64,000 bases of DNA from JANOMH01 sp031422295 (GTDB lineage Bacteria; Pseudomonadota; Alphaproteobacteria; Rhodobacterales; Rhodobacteraceae), in the NCBI GenBank assembly GCA_031422295.1, contig JANOQM010000053.1, forward strand, positions 124,001 through 188,000, written 5' to 3'. This document shows, one piece after another, positions 8,400 through 16,805 of this stretch. The notes beneath the pieces are model-generated. The model searched no databases. It worked only from the letters and a program-made list of their open reading frames with translations, and was not told where the DNA came from. Both the position numbers and the translations under genes were made by a program. Position 1 is the first letter of the stretch. Every line of letters starts with the position of its first letter.

Positions 8400-9547
8400 A
8401 AATATTCATCATCGCGGGCGAAGTGTCAGGCGACAGGCTGGGACAGGCGGTGATGGCTGGATTAAAGCAGCTGGTGCCGGGCATCACTTTTGACGGTGTC
8501 GGTGGCCCCTTGATGCAAAGCCACGGGCTGGTCAGCCGGTTTGATATGTCGGAACTTAGCCTGATGGGGCTGGCCGAGATCATTCCGAAGTATCTGCATC
8601 TGAAACGCCGCATCGCCGAAATGGCGGATGCCGTGATCGAAACGCAGCCCGATATCCTGCTGACCATCGATTCGCCCGATTTCTGTCTGCGCGTTGCGAA
8701 ACTGGTCAAATCCCGCTCTGATATCCGCACCGTCCATTACGTTGCCCCGACCGTTTGGGCATGGCGGCCGGGCAGGGCGGCCAAAATGGCCCGCTACATC
8801 GACCATGTCCTAGCTTTGTTCCCGTTCGAGCCGCCATACATGCAAGCCGCCGGGATGGCGTGTGATTTCGTAGGGCATCCGGTGGTGGCCGACCCTGTTG
8901 CAACGATGTCCGAGGCCAATTCATTCCGGGAAAGCACCGGCATAGATCATGCGCCGCTGATTCTCGCTTTGCCTGGATCGCGCAAGGCCGAGGTAACGCG
9001 GCTGGCCGACAGGTTCGGTGCGGCCTTGCGGTTAATCATTGCGCAACACCCCGCCGCGCGAATCGTCGTGCCTTGCGCCGGGCCGGTCGCCGGATTGGTG
9101 CATGACCTAACGTCAGGCTGGCCCGGCCGGCCGATCCTGATCGCCCCGCAAGACGCCGTCGCCAAACGCGCCGCCTTCAAAGCCGCCAATGTGGCGCTGG
9201 CTGCTTCTGGCACCGTGTCGCTGGAACTGGCGGCCAATGGCACACCCATGGTCATCGCCTATGACATGTCATGGCTCAGCCGGGTGATCATCAGCCGGAT
9301 GCTGCTGGTCGATACCGTGACGCTGGTCAATCTGGTCAGCGATACCCGGGTCGTGCCCGAATTTATCGGGGCGCGCTGTCTGCCCGGACCCATTGCCGAA
9401 TCAGTACTTCAGGTCATGGCCGCACCACAGGATCAGCGGGCCGCGATGGCCCTGACGATGGCACGTTTGGGGCAGGGCGACGCGGAACCTGGTTTGCGCG
9501 CAGCCCGGGCGATCGTGGAAAGCGCCCGGAATATAGCAAAAACTTGA
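8396..9547 (+). CDS. lpxB: Lipid A disaccharide synthase
   Basis: Glycosyltransferase (GT19) that joins lipid X and UDP-diacylglucosamine into the lipid A disaccharide at the membrane surface. The protein is 383 residues from ATG 8396. Family landmarks include KIFIIAGEVSGDRLG at the N-terminus, YVAPTVWAWRPGR near residue 120 and PGSRKAEV near 195. The upstream in-frame ATG at 8372 is rejected because the ATGA overlap with lpxI places the start exactly at the first beta strand. It is the last gene of the envelope run; the next gene faces it. Confidence 0.95.
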   Translation: MKIFIIAGEVSGDRLGQAVMAGLKQLVPGITFDGVGGPLMQSHGLVSRFDMSELSLMGLAEIIPKYLHLKRRIAEMADAVIETQPDILLTIDSPDFCLRVAKLVKSRSDIRTVHYVAPTVWAWRPGRAAKMARYIDHVLALFPFEPPYMQAAGMACDFVGHPVVADPVATMSEANSFRESTGIDHAPLILALPGSRKAEVTRLADRFGAALRLIIAQHPAARIVVPCAGPVAGLVHDLTSGWPGRPILIAPQDAVAKRAAFKAANVALAASGTVSLELAANGTPMVIAYDMSWLSRVIISRMLLVDTVTLVNLVSDTRVVPEFIGARCLPGPIAESVLQVMAAPQDQRAAMALTMARLGQGDAEPGLRAARAIVESARNIAKT

Positions 9548-9601
9548 GCCGTTTTTGACAAAAACCACCTTAAGGAAATCGTCGAAAACCTTACAGATGC
9601 C

Positions 9602-10744
9602 TCAAGGATGCCCGCGCCAAATCCACCCGCCACCCAGCACACGCCCCCCCTCAGGGGCATAAAAAACGCAGGCCTGCCCCGGCGAAACACCCTCTTCGGC
9701 CACCAGTAATTCGACCTCTGCCTCAGTCGCAGACAGGGGTCGCAGGATGGCGTCGATGGCTGGTTTGGTCGACCGGACCTTCACCAAAATCACCCGTTCT
9801 TCGACCGCGTCAAACGCCCCGTCGCCCAGCCAATTCACCTCGCGGAGCGGCACCCGCCGGGTCGCCAGCATGTCCTTTGGCCCGACAATAACCTGCCGTT
9901 TATCCACATCCAGCCGCACTACATATAGGGGGTCCGCCAGCCCGCCAATGTTCAGCCCCCGGCGTTGCCCGATGGTAAAATGGATCACCCCGGGATGGGT
10001 TCCCAACACGCGGCCCGCGTGATCGACAATCTCGCCCGGCTCAGCCGCCCCTGGGCGCAGCTTTTCAATGACCGCCGCGTAGTTGCCGTTGGGCACAAAA
10101 CAGATATCCTGACTGTCCGGTTTATCCGCCACGCTTAACCCGTAACGCATTGCCAATGCACGGGTTTCCGCCTTGGAATGCAGATGCCCCAATGGAAACC
10201 GCAGATACTCCAACTGGTCTGGTTTGGTCGAGAACAAGAAATAGGATTGGTCGCGGGCGGCATCGGCGGCCCGGTGCAATTCAGGGCCGTGCAGGCCCAA
10301 CTTGCGCTGGATATAATGCCCCGTCGCCATGCAATCGGCGTCAAGGTCGCGGGCTGTATTCAGCAGGTCCTTGAACTTCACCCGCTCATTGCAGCGGATA
10401 CAAGGGACAGGGGTCGCCCCTGCCAGATAGCTGTCGGCAAATTCGTCAATCACGGCGGCGCGAAAGGTGTTTTCATAGTCCAGAACGTAATGCGGAAACC
10501 CCATGGTTTCGGCCACGCGGCGGGCATCATGAATATCGCGGCCCGCACAGCAGGCGCCCTTTTTGGCCAAGGCCGCACCATGGTCATATAGCTGCAAAGT
10601 AACACCAACGACATCATAGCCCTGCTCCGCCAGAACCGCAGCCACCACCGAAGAATCCACCCCCCCCGACATAGCCACCACAACCCGCGTCTCCGACGCA
10701 GGCTTGGCAAGGCCAAGTGAATTCAAGGCGGGGTCAAGTGGCAT
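9602..10744 (-). CDS. mnmA: tRNA-specific 2-thiouridylase MnmA
   Basis: ATP-dependent thiolation of U34 in tRNA-Lys, -Glu and -Gln. The protein is 380 residues. The PP-loop is AMSGGVDSSVVAA at about residues 24-36; the catalytic cysteine pair is seen in CCAGRDIHDA and CIRCNERVKF, and SYFLF marks the tRNA-binding core. It is convergent with lpxB across 54 bases and divergent from sciP across 136 bases. The symbol trmU is a synonym. Confidence 0.95.
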   Translation of the reverse strand: MPLDPALNSLGLAKPASETRVVVAMSGGVDSSVVAAVLAEQGYDVVGVTLQLYDHGAALAKKGACCAGRDIHDARRVAETMGFPHYVLDYENTFRAAVIDEFADSYLAGATPVPCIRCNERVKFKDLLNTARDLDADCMATGHYIQRKLGLHGPELHRAADAARDQSYFLFSTKPDQLEYLRFPLGHLHSKAETRALAMRYGLSVADKPDSQDICFVPNGNYAAVIEKLRPGAAEPGEIVDHAGRVLGTHPGVIHFTIGQRRGLNIGGLADPLYVVRLDVDKRQVIVGPKDMLATRRVPLREVNWLGDGAFDAVEERVILVKVRSTKPAIDAILRPLSATEAEVELLVAEEGVSPGQACVFYAPEGGRVLGGGWIWRGHP

Positions 10745-10880
10745 CGAATAGTCCGGCAGATAAAGTCAGTTCATCGGGCAATATAGGAAAATGCAATACA
10801 GTCTCAAGGGATTGTTTCACCGCACATTAAATCCACAAGCCGCAGTTTGACCCGGCAAGCAATCGCGAGAGGGGTGAGAT

Positions 10881-11159
10881 ATGTATTTGCGCAAGATCGA
10901 CGGGCCAAGGTCCGTCACTTTACCGGATGGCACGGTCATGACGCGGGCTGACCTGCCGCCGAATGATACACGACGCTGGGTCGCATCCCGCAAAGCCGCC
11001 GTCGTGCGGGCCGTGGCCGCGGGACTGATCAGCCGCGAGGTGGCGCTGGAATCCTATTCGTTGTCGGATGACGAATTCAAAGAATGGGAAAACGCAGTTT
11101 CAACCTTTGGCGAGGCAGCTTTGCGGGCGACGGCATTACAACAATATAGACAACCATAG
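10881..11159 (+). CDS. sciP: SciP-type CtrA inhibitor (DUF1153)
   Basis: Small helix-turn-helix protein (92 residues) of the DUF1153 family. In Caulobacter SciP binds CtrA and blocks its recruitment of RNA polymerase, shaping the cell-cycle wave. The family core is clear: LPDGTVMTRADLPP, then RWVASRKAAVVRAVAAGLIS and SDDEFKEW. GAGAGGGG precedes the ATG by 6 bases. Its position 89 bases upstream of ctrA on the same strand supports the role, though DUF1153 proteins in Rhodobacteraceae are less studied than in Caulobacter. Confidence 0.9.
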   Translation: MYLRKIDGPRSVTLPDGTVMTRADLPPNDTRRWVASRKAAVVRAVAAGLISREVALESYSLSDDEFKEWENAVSTFGEAALRATALQQYRQP

Positions 11160-11196
11160 GGCGAAGTGAAAAGGTTGGATTGTAGGTAACGTGTGG

Positions 11197-11223
11197 TTAA
11201 CCATTACAGGTTTAGGGTGAGTC
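11197..11223 (+). promoter_or_regulatory. ctrA promoter elements: TTAACCAT and GANTC
   Basis: TTAACCAT at 11197-11204 matches a half-site type bound by CtrA in Caulobacter, and GAGTC at 11219-11223 is a GANTC site, the target of the cell-cycle methyltransferase CcrM. Both lie within 52 bases of the ctrA start codon. In Caulobacter a GANTC site and a CtrA-binding site control ctrA P1, so the same logic is plausible here. Binding and methylation are inferred. Confidence 0.5.
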
Positions 11224-11248
11224 ATCAAAACGTGAACGGAGACCTGGG

Positions 11249-11965
11249 ATGCGCGTATTACTGGTGGAAGATGACCCAACAACGTCCCGCAGCATCGAAC
11301 TGATGCTGACTCATGCCAACCTCAATGTCTATGCTACGGACATGGGGGAGGAGGGGATCGATCTTGCGAAACTCTATGATTATGACCTTATCTTGTTGGA
11401 TCTGAACCTGCCAGATATGAACGGGCACGAGGTTTTGCGCCAGTTGCGCCTCTCCCGGATTGATACGCCGATCCTGATTTTATCCGGTGATGACGGAACC
11501 GAAAGCAAGATCAAGGGCTTCGGCTTTGGCGCGGATGATTATCTGACCAAACCGTTTCACCGCGAAGAATTGGTTGCGCGCATACATGCTATTATCCGCC
11601 GGTCCAAGGGCCACGCGCAATCAGTGATCCGCACCGGCCTGATTGCGGTTAATCTGGACGCCAAAACGGTTGATGTCGGCGGAACCGCCGTGCATCTGAC
11701 TGGCAAAGAATACCAGATGCTGGAACTGCTCAGCCTGCGTAAAGGCACAACCCTGACGAAAGAGATGTTCCTGAACCATCTGTATGGCGGCATGGATGAA
11801 CCTGAACTGAAGATCATTGACGTGTTCATCTGCAAGTTGCGCAAAAAACTCAGCACGGCCACTGGTGGTGAAAACCATATCGAGACGGTCTGGGGCCGGG
11901 GCTATGTTTTGCGCGACCCTGAACCGATGGCGCGCGACATTGAACGTCTGGCAGTCGGGGCCTAA
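11249..11965 (+). CDS. ctrA: Cell-cycle response regulator CtrA
   Basis: OmpR-type response regulator, 238 residues: receiver domain 1-115 with phosphoacceptor D51 in LILLDLNLPDMNGHE, acidic pocket EDD at 7-9, and a winged-helix DNA-binding domain from about 125 with LTGKEYQMLELL and VWGRGYVL. In Caulobacter it controls the cell cycle; in Rhodobacteraceae it mainly controls motility and gene-transfer-agent production and is often not essential. GGAGACC precedes the ATG. The tail ends GA rather than the AA of Caulobacter, so ClpXP recognition cannot be assumed. Confidence 0.96.
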   Translation: MRVLLVEDDPTTSRSIELMLTHANLNVYATDMGEEGIDLAKLYDYDLILLDLNLPDMNGHEVLRQLRLSRIDTPILILSGDDGTESKIKGFGFGADDYLTKPFHREELVARIHAIIRRSKGHAQSVIRTGLIAVNLDAKTVDVGGTAVHLTGKEYQMLELLSLRKGTTLTKEMFLNHLYGGMDEPELKIIDVFICKLRKKLSTATGGENHIETVWGRGYVLRDPEPMARDIERLAVGA

Positions 11966-12114
11966 GGGGTCCGACGGCGACGCCGGGTCTATGACCCGCT
12001 ACCGGACTGCGGGCGTGGCCATCAACTGCGACGCCTAACCTTGATCCCCGGGCTGGACTGCAGCGAGTCCGGACCTTATCACTTAATGCGGCGCATAGGT
12101 GAATGGGGGGCAGT

Positions 12115-14271
12115 ATGACGTCGACACAGGGGAAAAATGGCACGACCCCTTGGGCCGCAATAGCCGAGCGCGATCTGACAGCCAATCAGGCCAGGGCCGA
12201 GCTTGCCGCGCTGGGCCAGTTGCTGGATCAGGCCAATGCTGCCTATCACCGCGATGATGCGCCAATATTCAGCGACGCAGATTTTGATGTATTAAAACGG
12301 CGCAATGCAAGGATTGAGGCCCGCTTTCCTGAGGTAATGCTGACTAATTCTGCCTCGGAACAAGTCGGCGGGCCTTTGGCCGATGGTTTCGGCAAAGTCG
12401 CCCATTCCATCCGTATGCTCAGTCTGGAAAATGCCTTCGACGATGATGATATCCACGATTTTGACCAGCGGATCCGCAAGTTCCTGAATCTGCCGCCAGA
12501 GCAACCTTTGGACTATACTGCTGAGCCAAAAATTGACGGGCTGTCGTTGTCGCTTCGCTATGAAAACGGCATCCTGACCCAAGCGGCGACGCGCGGTGAC
12601 GGTGAAACCGGCGAAAATGTGACGGCAAATGCGCTGACAATTTCAGATATTCCGCAGCGGTTGACCGATGCGCCAGCGATTTTGGAAGTACGCGGCGAAG
12701 TTTACATGAGCCATGCGGATTTTGCGGCCCTGAATGCACGACAAGCCGGGGCAGGAGGCAAAACCTTTGCCAACCCGCGCAATGCGGCTGCCGGATCGTT
12801 GCGGCAACTGGATGCCAAAGTGACCCAATCGCGCCCGCTGCGGTTTTTTGCCTATTCCTGGGGCGAGGTTTCCGCACCTTTGTCGCACACGCAAACGGGT
12901 GCTATTCAGCGCCTGACTGCTTTGGGATTTGTAACTAACCCTTTGACAATTCAATGCGATGGGCCAAAGGCGCTACTTAACCACTATGATGATATTGCGG
13001 CCCAGCGTGCCAGTTTGGGCTACGACATTGACGGCGTGGTCTATAAAATCAATGATCTGGAATTGCAGCGCAGGCTGGGGTTTCGGTCCACTACGCCCAG
13101 ATGGGCGATTGCGCATAAATTCCCCGCCGAACTGGCCTGGACCGAAGTTGTGGCGATCGACATTCAGGTCGGTCGGACCGGGGCCCTGTCGCCCGTGGCG
13201 CGGTTGCGCCCGGTCACAGTGGGTGGCGTCGTCGTGTCAAACGCCACACTACACAACGAGGATTACATTGCGGGGCGCGACAACACCGGCGCGGCAATCC
13301 GCGAGGGGCGGGATATCCGCATTGGCGATTGGGTCGAGGTTTACCGGGCTGGCGATGTCATACCCAAAGTGCGCGATGTGGATTTGGCCCGCCGGATCAA
13401 TCCGCACCCCTTTGTCTTTCCCGAAATCTGCCCCGAATGCGGGTCAGCAGCCAACCGCGAACCCGGTGATGCGATTAGGCGTTGTTCGGGCGGCGTGATT
13501 TGCCCCGCGCAAGCGGTTGAAAAACTGAAACATTTCGTCAGCCGTGCGGCCTTTGACATCGAAGGGTTGGGGGCAAAACAGATTGAAATGTTTTATGCCG
13601 ATCCGGTATTGCCGATCCGCGAACCGGCCGATGTGTTTACCCTGGCCACCCGGGATGCGGGGCAATTGACCAAACTTCAAAACCGCGACGGGTTTGGCGA
13701 AAAAAGCGTCAAGAACCTGTTTCAAGCGATTGAGGATAAACGAAAAATACCTCTTGGGCGGGTGATCTTCTCGCTCGGTATTCGGCATGTTGGCGAACAG
13801 GCCTCGGCGCTGTTGGCCAATCATTATATGTCATGGAATGCGTTCGAGGCGGCAATGACAAAGGCCGAAGTCGGACAGGGTGCTGCCTGGGACGACCTGA
13901 TCGCAATTGATGGGGTCGGCGCGGTTTTGGCGGCGTCGGTTGTGCTGTGTTTTGCCCAACCAGCGGAACGCGCGATGATTGACCGACTGGTTGCCCAACT
14001 TGATGTCCAAGATGCCCAGACACGGCAGATCAGCGACAGCCCGGTCGCGGGACTGACTGTTGTTTTCACCGGGTCATTGGAAAAATTGACAAGGGCCGAG
14101 GCCAAGGCCGGGGCCGAAGCCCTGGGTGCAAAAGTGGCGGGATCGGTCAGCGCCAAGACCGATCTTTTGGTCGCTGGGCCGGGGGCCGGGTCAAAGGCCA
14201 AGGATGCAGAACGGCTGGAGGTAAAGATCATTGATGAAGATCAATGGCTTGCGCTGATCGGCCGGTCATGA
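12115..14271 (+). CDS. ligA: NAD-dependent DNA ligase LigA
   Basis: Seals nicks in replication and repair using NAD+. The protein is 718 residues from ATG 12115, preceded by GGGGG; ATG at 12103 with AGGTGA upstream is an alternative. Domains in order: Ia (YHRDDAPIFSDADFD), adenylation domain with nucleophile K139 in AEPKIDGLSLSLRY, OB fold, four-cysteine zinc finger (CPECG then CSGGVIC), helix-hairpin-helix region (residues ~510-610) and a C-terminal BRCT domain (GLTVVFTGSL). Its stop overlaps recG by ATGA. Confidence 0.96.
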   Translation: MTSTQGKNGTTPWAAIAERDLTANQARAELAALGQLLDQANAAYHRDDAPIFSDADFDVLKRRNARIEARFPEVMLTNSASEQVGGPLADGFGKVAHSIRMLSLENAFDDDDIHDFDQRIRKFLNLPPEQPLDYTAEPKIDGLSLSLRYENGILTQAATRGDGETGENVTANALTISDIPQRLTDAPAILEVRGEVYMSHADFAALNARQAGAGGKTFANPRNAAAGSLRQLDAKVTQSRPLRFFAYSWGEVSAPLSHTQTGAIQRLTALGFVTNPLTIQCDGPKALLNHYDDIAAQRASLGYDIDGVVYKINDLELQRRLGFRSTTPRWAIAHKFPAELAWTEVVAIDIQVGRTGALSPVARLRPVTVGGVVVSNATLHNEDYIAGRDNTGAAIREGRDIRIGDWVEVYRAGDVIPKVRDVDLARRINPHPFVFPEICPECGSAANREPGDAIRRCSGGVICPAQAVEKLKHFVSRAAFDIEGLGAKQIEMFYADPVLPIREPADVFTLATRDAGQLTKLQNRDGFGEKSVKNLFQAIEDKRKIPLGRVIFSLGIRHVGEQASALLANHYMSWNAFEAAMTKAEVGQGAAWDDLIAIDGVGAVLAASVVLCFAQPAERAMIDRLVAQLDVQDAQTRQISDSPVAGLTVVFTGSLEKLTRAEAKAGAEALGAKVAGSVSAKTDLLVAGPGAGSKAKDAERLEVKIIDEDQWLALIGRS

Positions 14272-16358
14272 GCGGCAGGCCGGAATCGTTGTGGCCATTA
14301 TTTGGCGCATTGACCACATTGGATGGCATTGGCCCAAAAACGGCATTGCTGTTGGCCCAAGGCGGTATCGAACGCCCGCGCGATCTGCTGTTTACCCTGC
14401 CTCAATCGGGTGTTGACCGGGAATTGCGCAACTCGATCCGCGAAGTTATTGCCCCAGCAACCGCGACGGTCGAGGTTAAGGTAGGTCAACATCAGCCCGC
14501 CCGGACCAAGGGCAAACCATACCGGGTGATCGTGCAGGACGCCGCCACCAGCTTTCAATTGGTATTCTTTCATGCCCGCGCGGATTACCTGCAAAAGCTG
14601 TTGCCGACTGGCCAACGTCGAATCGTCTCTGGCAAAGTTGAAATATTCGACGGGATCGCGCAGATGGTCCACCCCGACCATGTGTTGCCGCTGGCCGAGG
14701 CCCAGGCATTGCCGGGTTATGAACCGGTGTACCCGCTGCATGGCGGGGTCACGCAAAAACAGATGTGGCGCGCGTCGCGATCTGCTCTGGAAATGGCCCC
14801 GAAACTGGCCGAATGGATTGATGCGGCGCTGAAAGTCCGCGAAAACTGGCCTGATTGGGCAGCAGCCTTGCAGCATGCCCATAGGCCCGAGGCATCGGTT
14901 GACTTGTCAGCATCGGACCCGGCCCGCCTGCGACTGGCCTATGACGAGTTGTTCGCGCATCAGGTGACGCTGGCACTGGCCCGTGCAACGGCGCGCCGGG
15001 GCAAAGGGCGGGTGTCGATCGGGAACGGCCTGTTTCAGGCCAAGGTATTGGGGTCGTTGCCTTATTCCCCTACCAGGGCCCAAATTCGGGCTGTTGCGGA
15101 AATCGCGGCTGACATGTCCTCGCCGCTCAGGATGAACCGGCTGTTGCAAGGCGATGTCGGGTCCGGCAAAACCTTGGTCGCATTGCAGGCACTACTGATT
15201 GCAGTCGAGGCAGGCGGGCAAGGCGTGATGATGGCCCCGACCGAGATTCTGGCCCGCCAGCATCTGGACGGTTTGCAACCTTTGGCCGCTGCGGCCGGCG
15301 TTGTGCTGGAGATTTTGACCGGACGCGACAAGGGCCGCGAACGCGCGGCCAAGCTGGCGGCACTGGCCAAGGGCGATATTCAGATTTTGGTCGGCACCCA
15401 TGCGGTGTTCCAAAAAGACGTGCAGTTTGCCGATCTACGGCTTGCCGTCATTGACGAGCAGCACCGCTTTGGTGTGGCGCAGCGGATGGAACTGGGGGCT
15501 AAAGGCCAGGCCGCCGACGTGCTGGTCATGACGGCCACGCCGATCCCGCGCAGTCTGGCCCTGGCGCAATATGGCGATATGGATGTGTCGGTTCTGGATG
15601 AAAAGCCACCGGGCCGGACGCCGGTACAGACGGCGCTGGTCACAACCAGCCGGATGTCCGAGGTGGTAGACCATCTGCGTCGCGCTGTGGCAGACGGCAG
15701 GCAGGCCTATTGGGTCTGTCCGCTGGTCGAATAAAGCGAAGTCAGCATGCTGACCGCCGCCGAAGAGCGGTTCAAACGGCTGCGTGCCGCTTTGGGCGAC
15801 GATCTGGTCGGGCTGGTGCATGGCCAGTTGCCCGCCGCTGAAAAAGATGCGGCCATGGCCCGGTTCGTGCGCGGTGAGACCAAGGTTTTAGTGGCGACTA
15901 CAGTGATCGAGGTGGGCGTGAACGTGCCCAATGCGTCGATCATGGTGGTAGAGGGGGCCGAGAGTTTTGGCCTTGCGCAATTGCATCAATTGCGGGGCAG
16001 GGTCGGGCGCGGAGCGGCGCAATCGACCTGCCTGCTGATGTATCAGCCGCCTCTGGGCGAAACCGGGCGGCGCAGGTTGGAAATTCTGCGCGAGACCGAA
16101 GACGGGTTTCGTATTTCCGAGGAAGATCTGGCCATGCGCGGCGCAGGTGATGTCATTGGCGTCGCCCAATCCGGTTTGCCCCGGTTTCGGATTGCCGATC
16201 TGGAACGGCAAGCCGCCCTGATGGCCGTAGCCCAAACTGATGCCCGCAAGTTGCTGCTGGATGACCCAAACCTGAGCAGTCCGCGCGGAGAGGCGGTGCG
16301 GGTGTTGTTATGGCTGATGGAGCAGGACAAAGCTATCCGTTTGATTTCAGTAGGTTAG
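14268..16358 (+). pseudogene. recG: RecG branch-migration helicase with in-frame stop
   Basis: RecG remodels stalled forks and Holliday junctions. The frame from ATG 14268 (ATGA overlap with ligA) to TAG 16358 spans 696 codons, the normal RecG length, but codon 489 (15732-15734) is TAA. Flanking residues read VCPLVE, stop, SEVSMLTAAEERF; other RecG proteins have EESE here, so one G-to-T change (GAA to TAA) explains it. The first part keeps the wedge domain, Walker A GDVGSGKT (295-302) and the DEQH box; the second part holds helicase motifs IV-VI (VATTVIEVGV, QLRGRVGRG). Neither part alone should be a working helicase. ATG at 15747 could permit a restart. A sequencing error is the main alternative. 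Confidence 0.9.
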
Positions 16359-16398
16359 GGTCAGTTCTACTGGACTAGTGCAAATTATGTTCACTTTT

Positions 16399-16413
16399 GT
16401 TCCTATAAAGTTC
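16399..16413 (+). promoter_or_regulatory. LexA-type SOS box GTTC-N7-GTTC
   Basis: GTTC at 16399-16402 and GTTC at 16410-16413 are separated by exactly seven bases, the direct-repeat SOS box used by LexA of alphaproteobacteria (Rhizobium, Rhodobacter, Caulobacter). The spacer CTATAAA contains a TATAAA that could be part of a -10 element, so LexA would sit on the promoter. A third GTTC at 16389 is spaced by six and does not fit. The box lies 66 bases upstream of the 42-codon membrane gene and 41 bases after recG. Confidence 0.6.
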
Positions 16414-16478
16414 TTTACAGACAGTTAAGAATATGAGAACAAAGCGACAACATGATTAACGACGAACAGGAGAGCGTG

Positions 16479-16607
16479 ATGGCCAAAGACCTTAAATCAG
16501 CGATTGAACGGTCGTCCGAGACGTTGATTGCGGATGCCATTGGTGCCGCATCGCTTGTGGTTATGTTGGTGGTCGGACTGTCCTTGCCATCTTTGCTGGG
16601 GGCCTGA
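16479..16607 (+). CDS. 42-residue single-segment membrane protein, possibly SOS-regulated
   Basis: ATG 16479 to TGA 16605-16607. AGGAG at 16468-16472 is an excellent ribosome site, 6 bases from the start. The peptide has a charged amphipathic N-terminus (MAKDLKSAIERSSETLIAD) and one hydrophobic helix from about residue 20 to 41 (AIGAASLVVMLVVGLSLPSL). I do not recognise a named family. A LexA-type box upstream suggests induction by DNA damage; small SOS-induced membrane proteins such as SidA of Caulobacter block cell division, so a division or membrane role is a reasonable but unproven guess. Confidence 0.7.
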   Translation: MAKDLKSAIERSSETLIADAIGAASLVVMLVVGLSLPSLLGA

Positions 16608-16805
16608 TTTTCGTTTACTGCCCGGCGTCCTCATGCCGACATCTGCTGCGTCTTCTGTCCCAACACTGACGTGCCCGCCGACTGACTTGCCTGCCAGTTG
16701 CGCCTGAACGGGGGTTTGCCTGCCCCCAATGCAGATGATCCGGTCCCACATGGGAATGCTATAACCTCCGCCGCCATCCCATCCCGGATGCGCGGCGGTT
16801 TTTTT
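16608..16805 (+). ncRNA. Candidate structured RNA or 3' UTR-derived small RNA
   Basis: No frame explains this stretch, but it has layered pairing on the plus strand: CATCTGC (16640-16646) with GCAGATG (16731-16737) closes a junction holding CAAC/GTTG (16661-16664 with 16697-16700) and a strong hairpin GGGGG/CCCCC (16710-16714 with 16723-16727). A C-rich motif recurs three times: GTGCCCGCC (16671), TTGCCTGCC (16687 and 16716). An intrinsic terminator follows. It could be an independent sRNA, a 3' UTR-derived RNA, or 6S RNA; I cannot assign a family. The 5' end is unknown. Confidence 0.35.
16768..16805 (+). terminator. Intrinsic terminator
   Basis: CCGCCGCCATCC (16768-16779) pairs with GGATGCGCGGCGG (16786-16798) with one bulged base, loop of six, followed by seven T residues to 16805. 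It ends the plus-strand transcript of the small membrane gene and RNA candidate, and the T tract abuts the stop codon of the opposing NifU-like gene. Confidence 0.85.

Noticed and set aside
9548..9601. GTTTTTGACAAAAAC inverted repeat between lpxB and mnmA as a terminator
   Set aside because: Stem is only A-T pairs with a three-base loop and lacks a T tract; too weak to call.
11966..12102. Several short hairpins between ctrA and ligA
   Set aside because: Stems of about five base pairs without a T tract; may be chance in GC-rich sequence.
15747..16358. Second half of recG as an independent gene
   Set aside because: Same frame as recG, begins in the middle of the helicase domain, no clear ribosome site; better read as the downstream part of an interrupted recG.
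16389..16402. Extra GTTC pair upstream of the LexA-type box
   Set aside because: Spacer is six bases, not seven, so it does not meet the LexA box definition.
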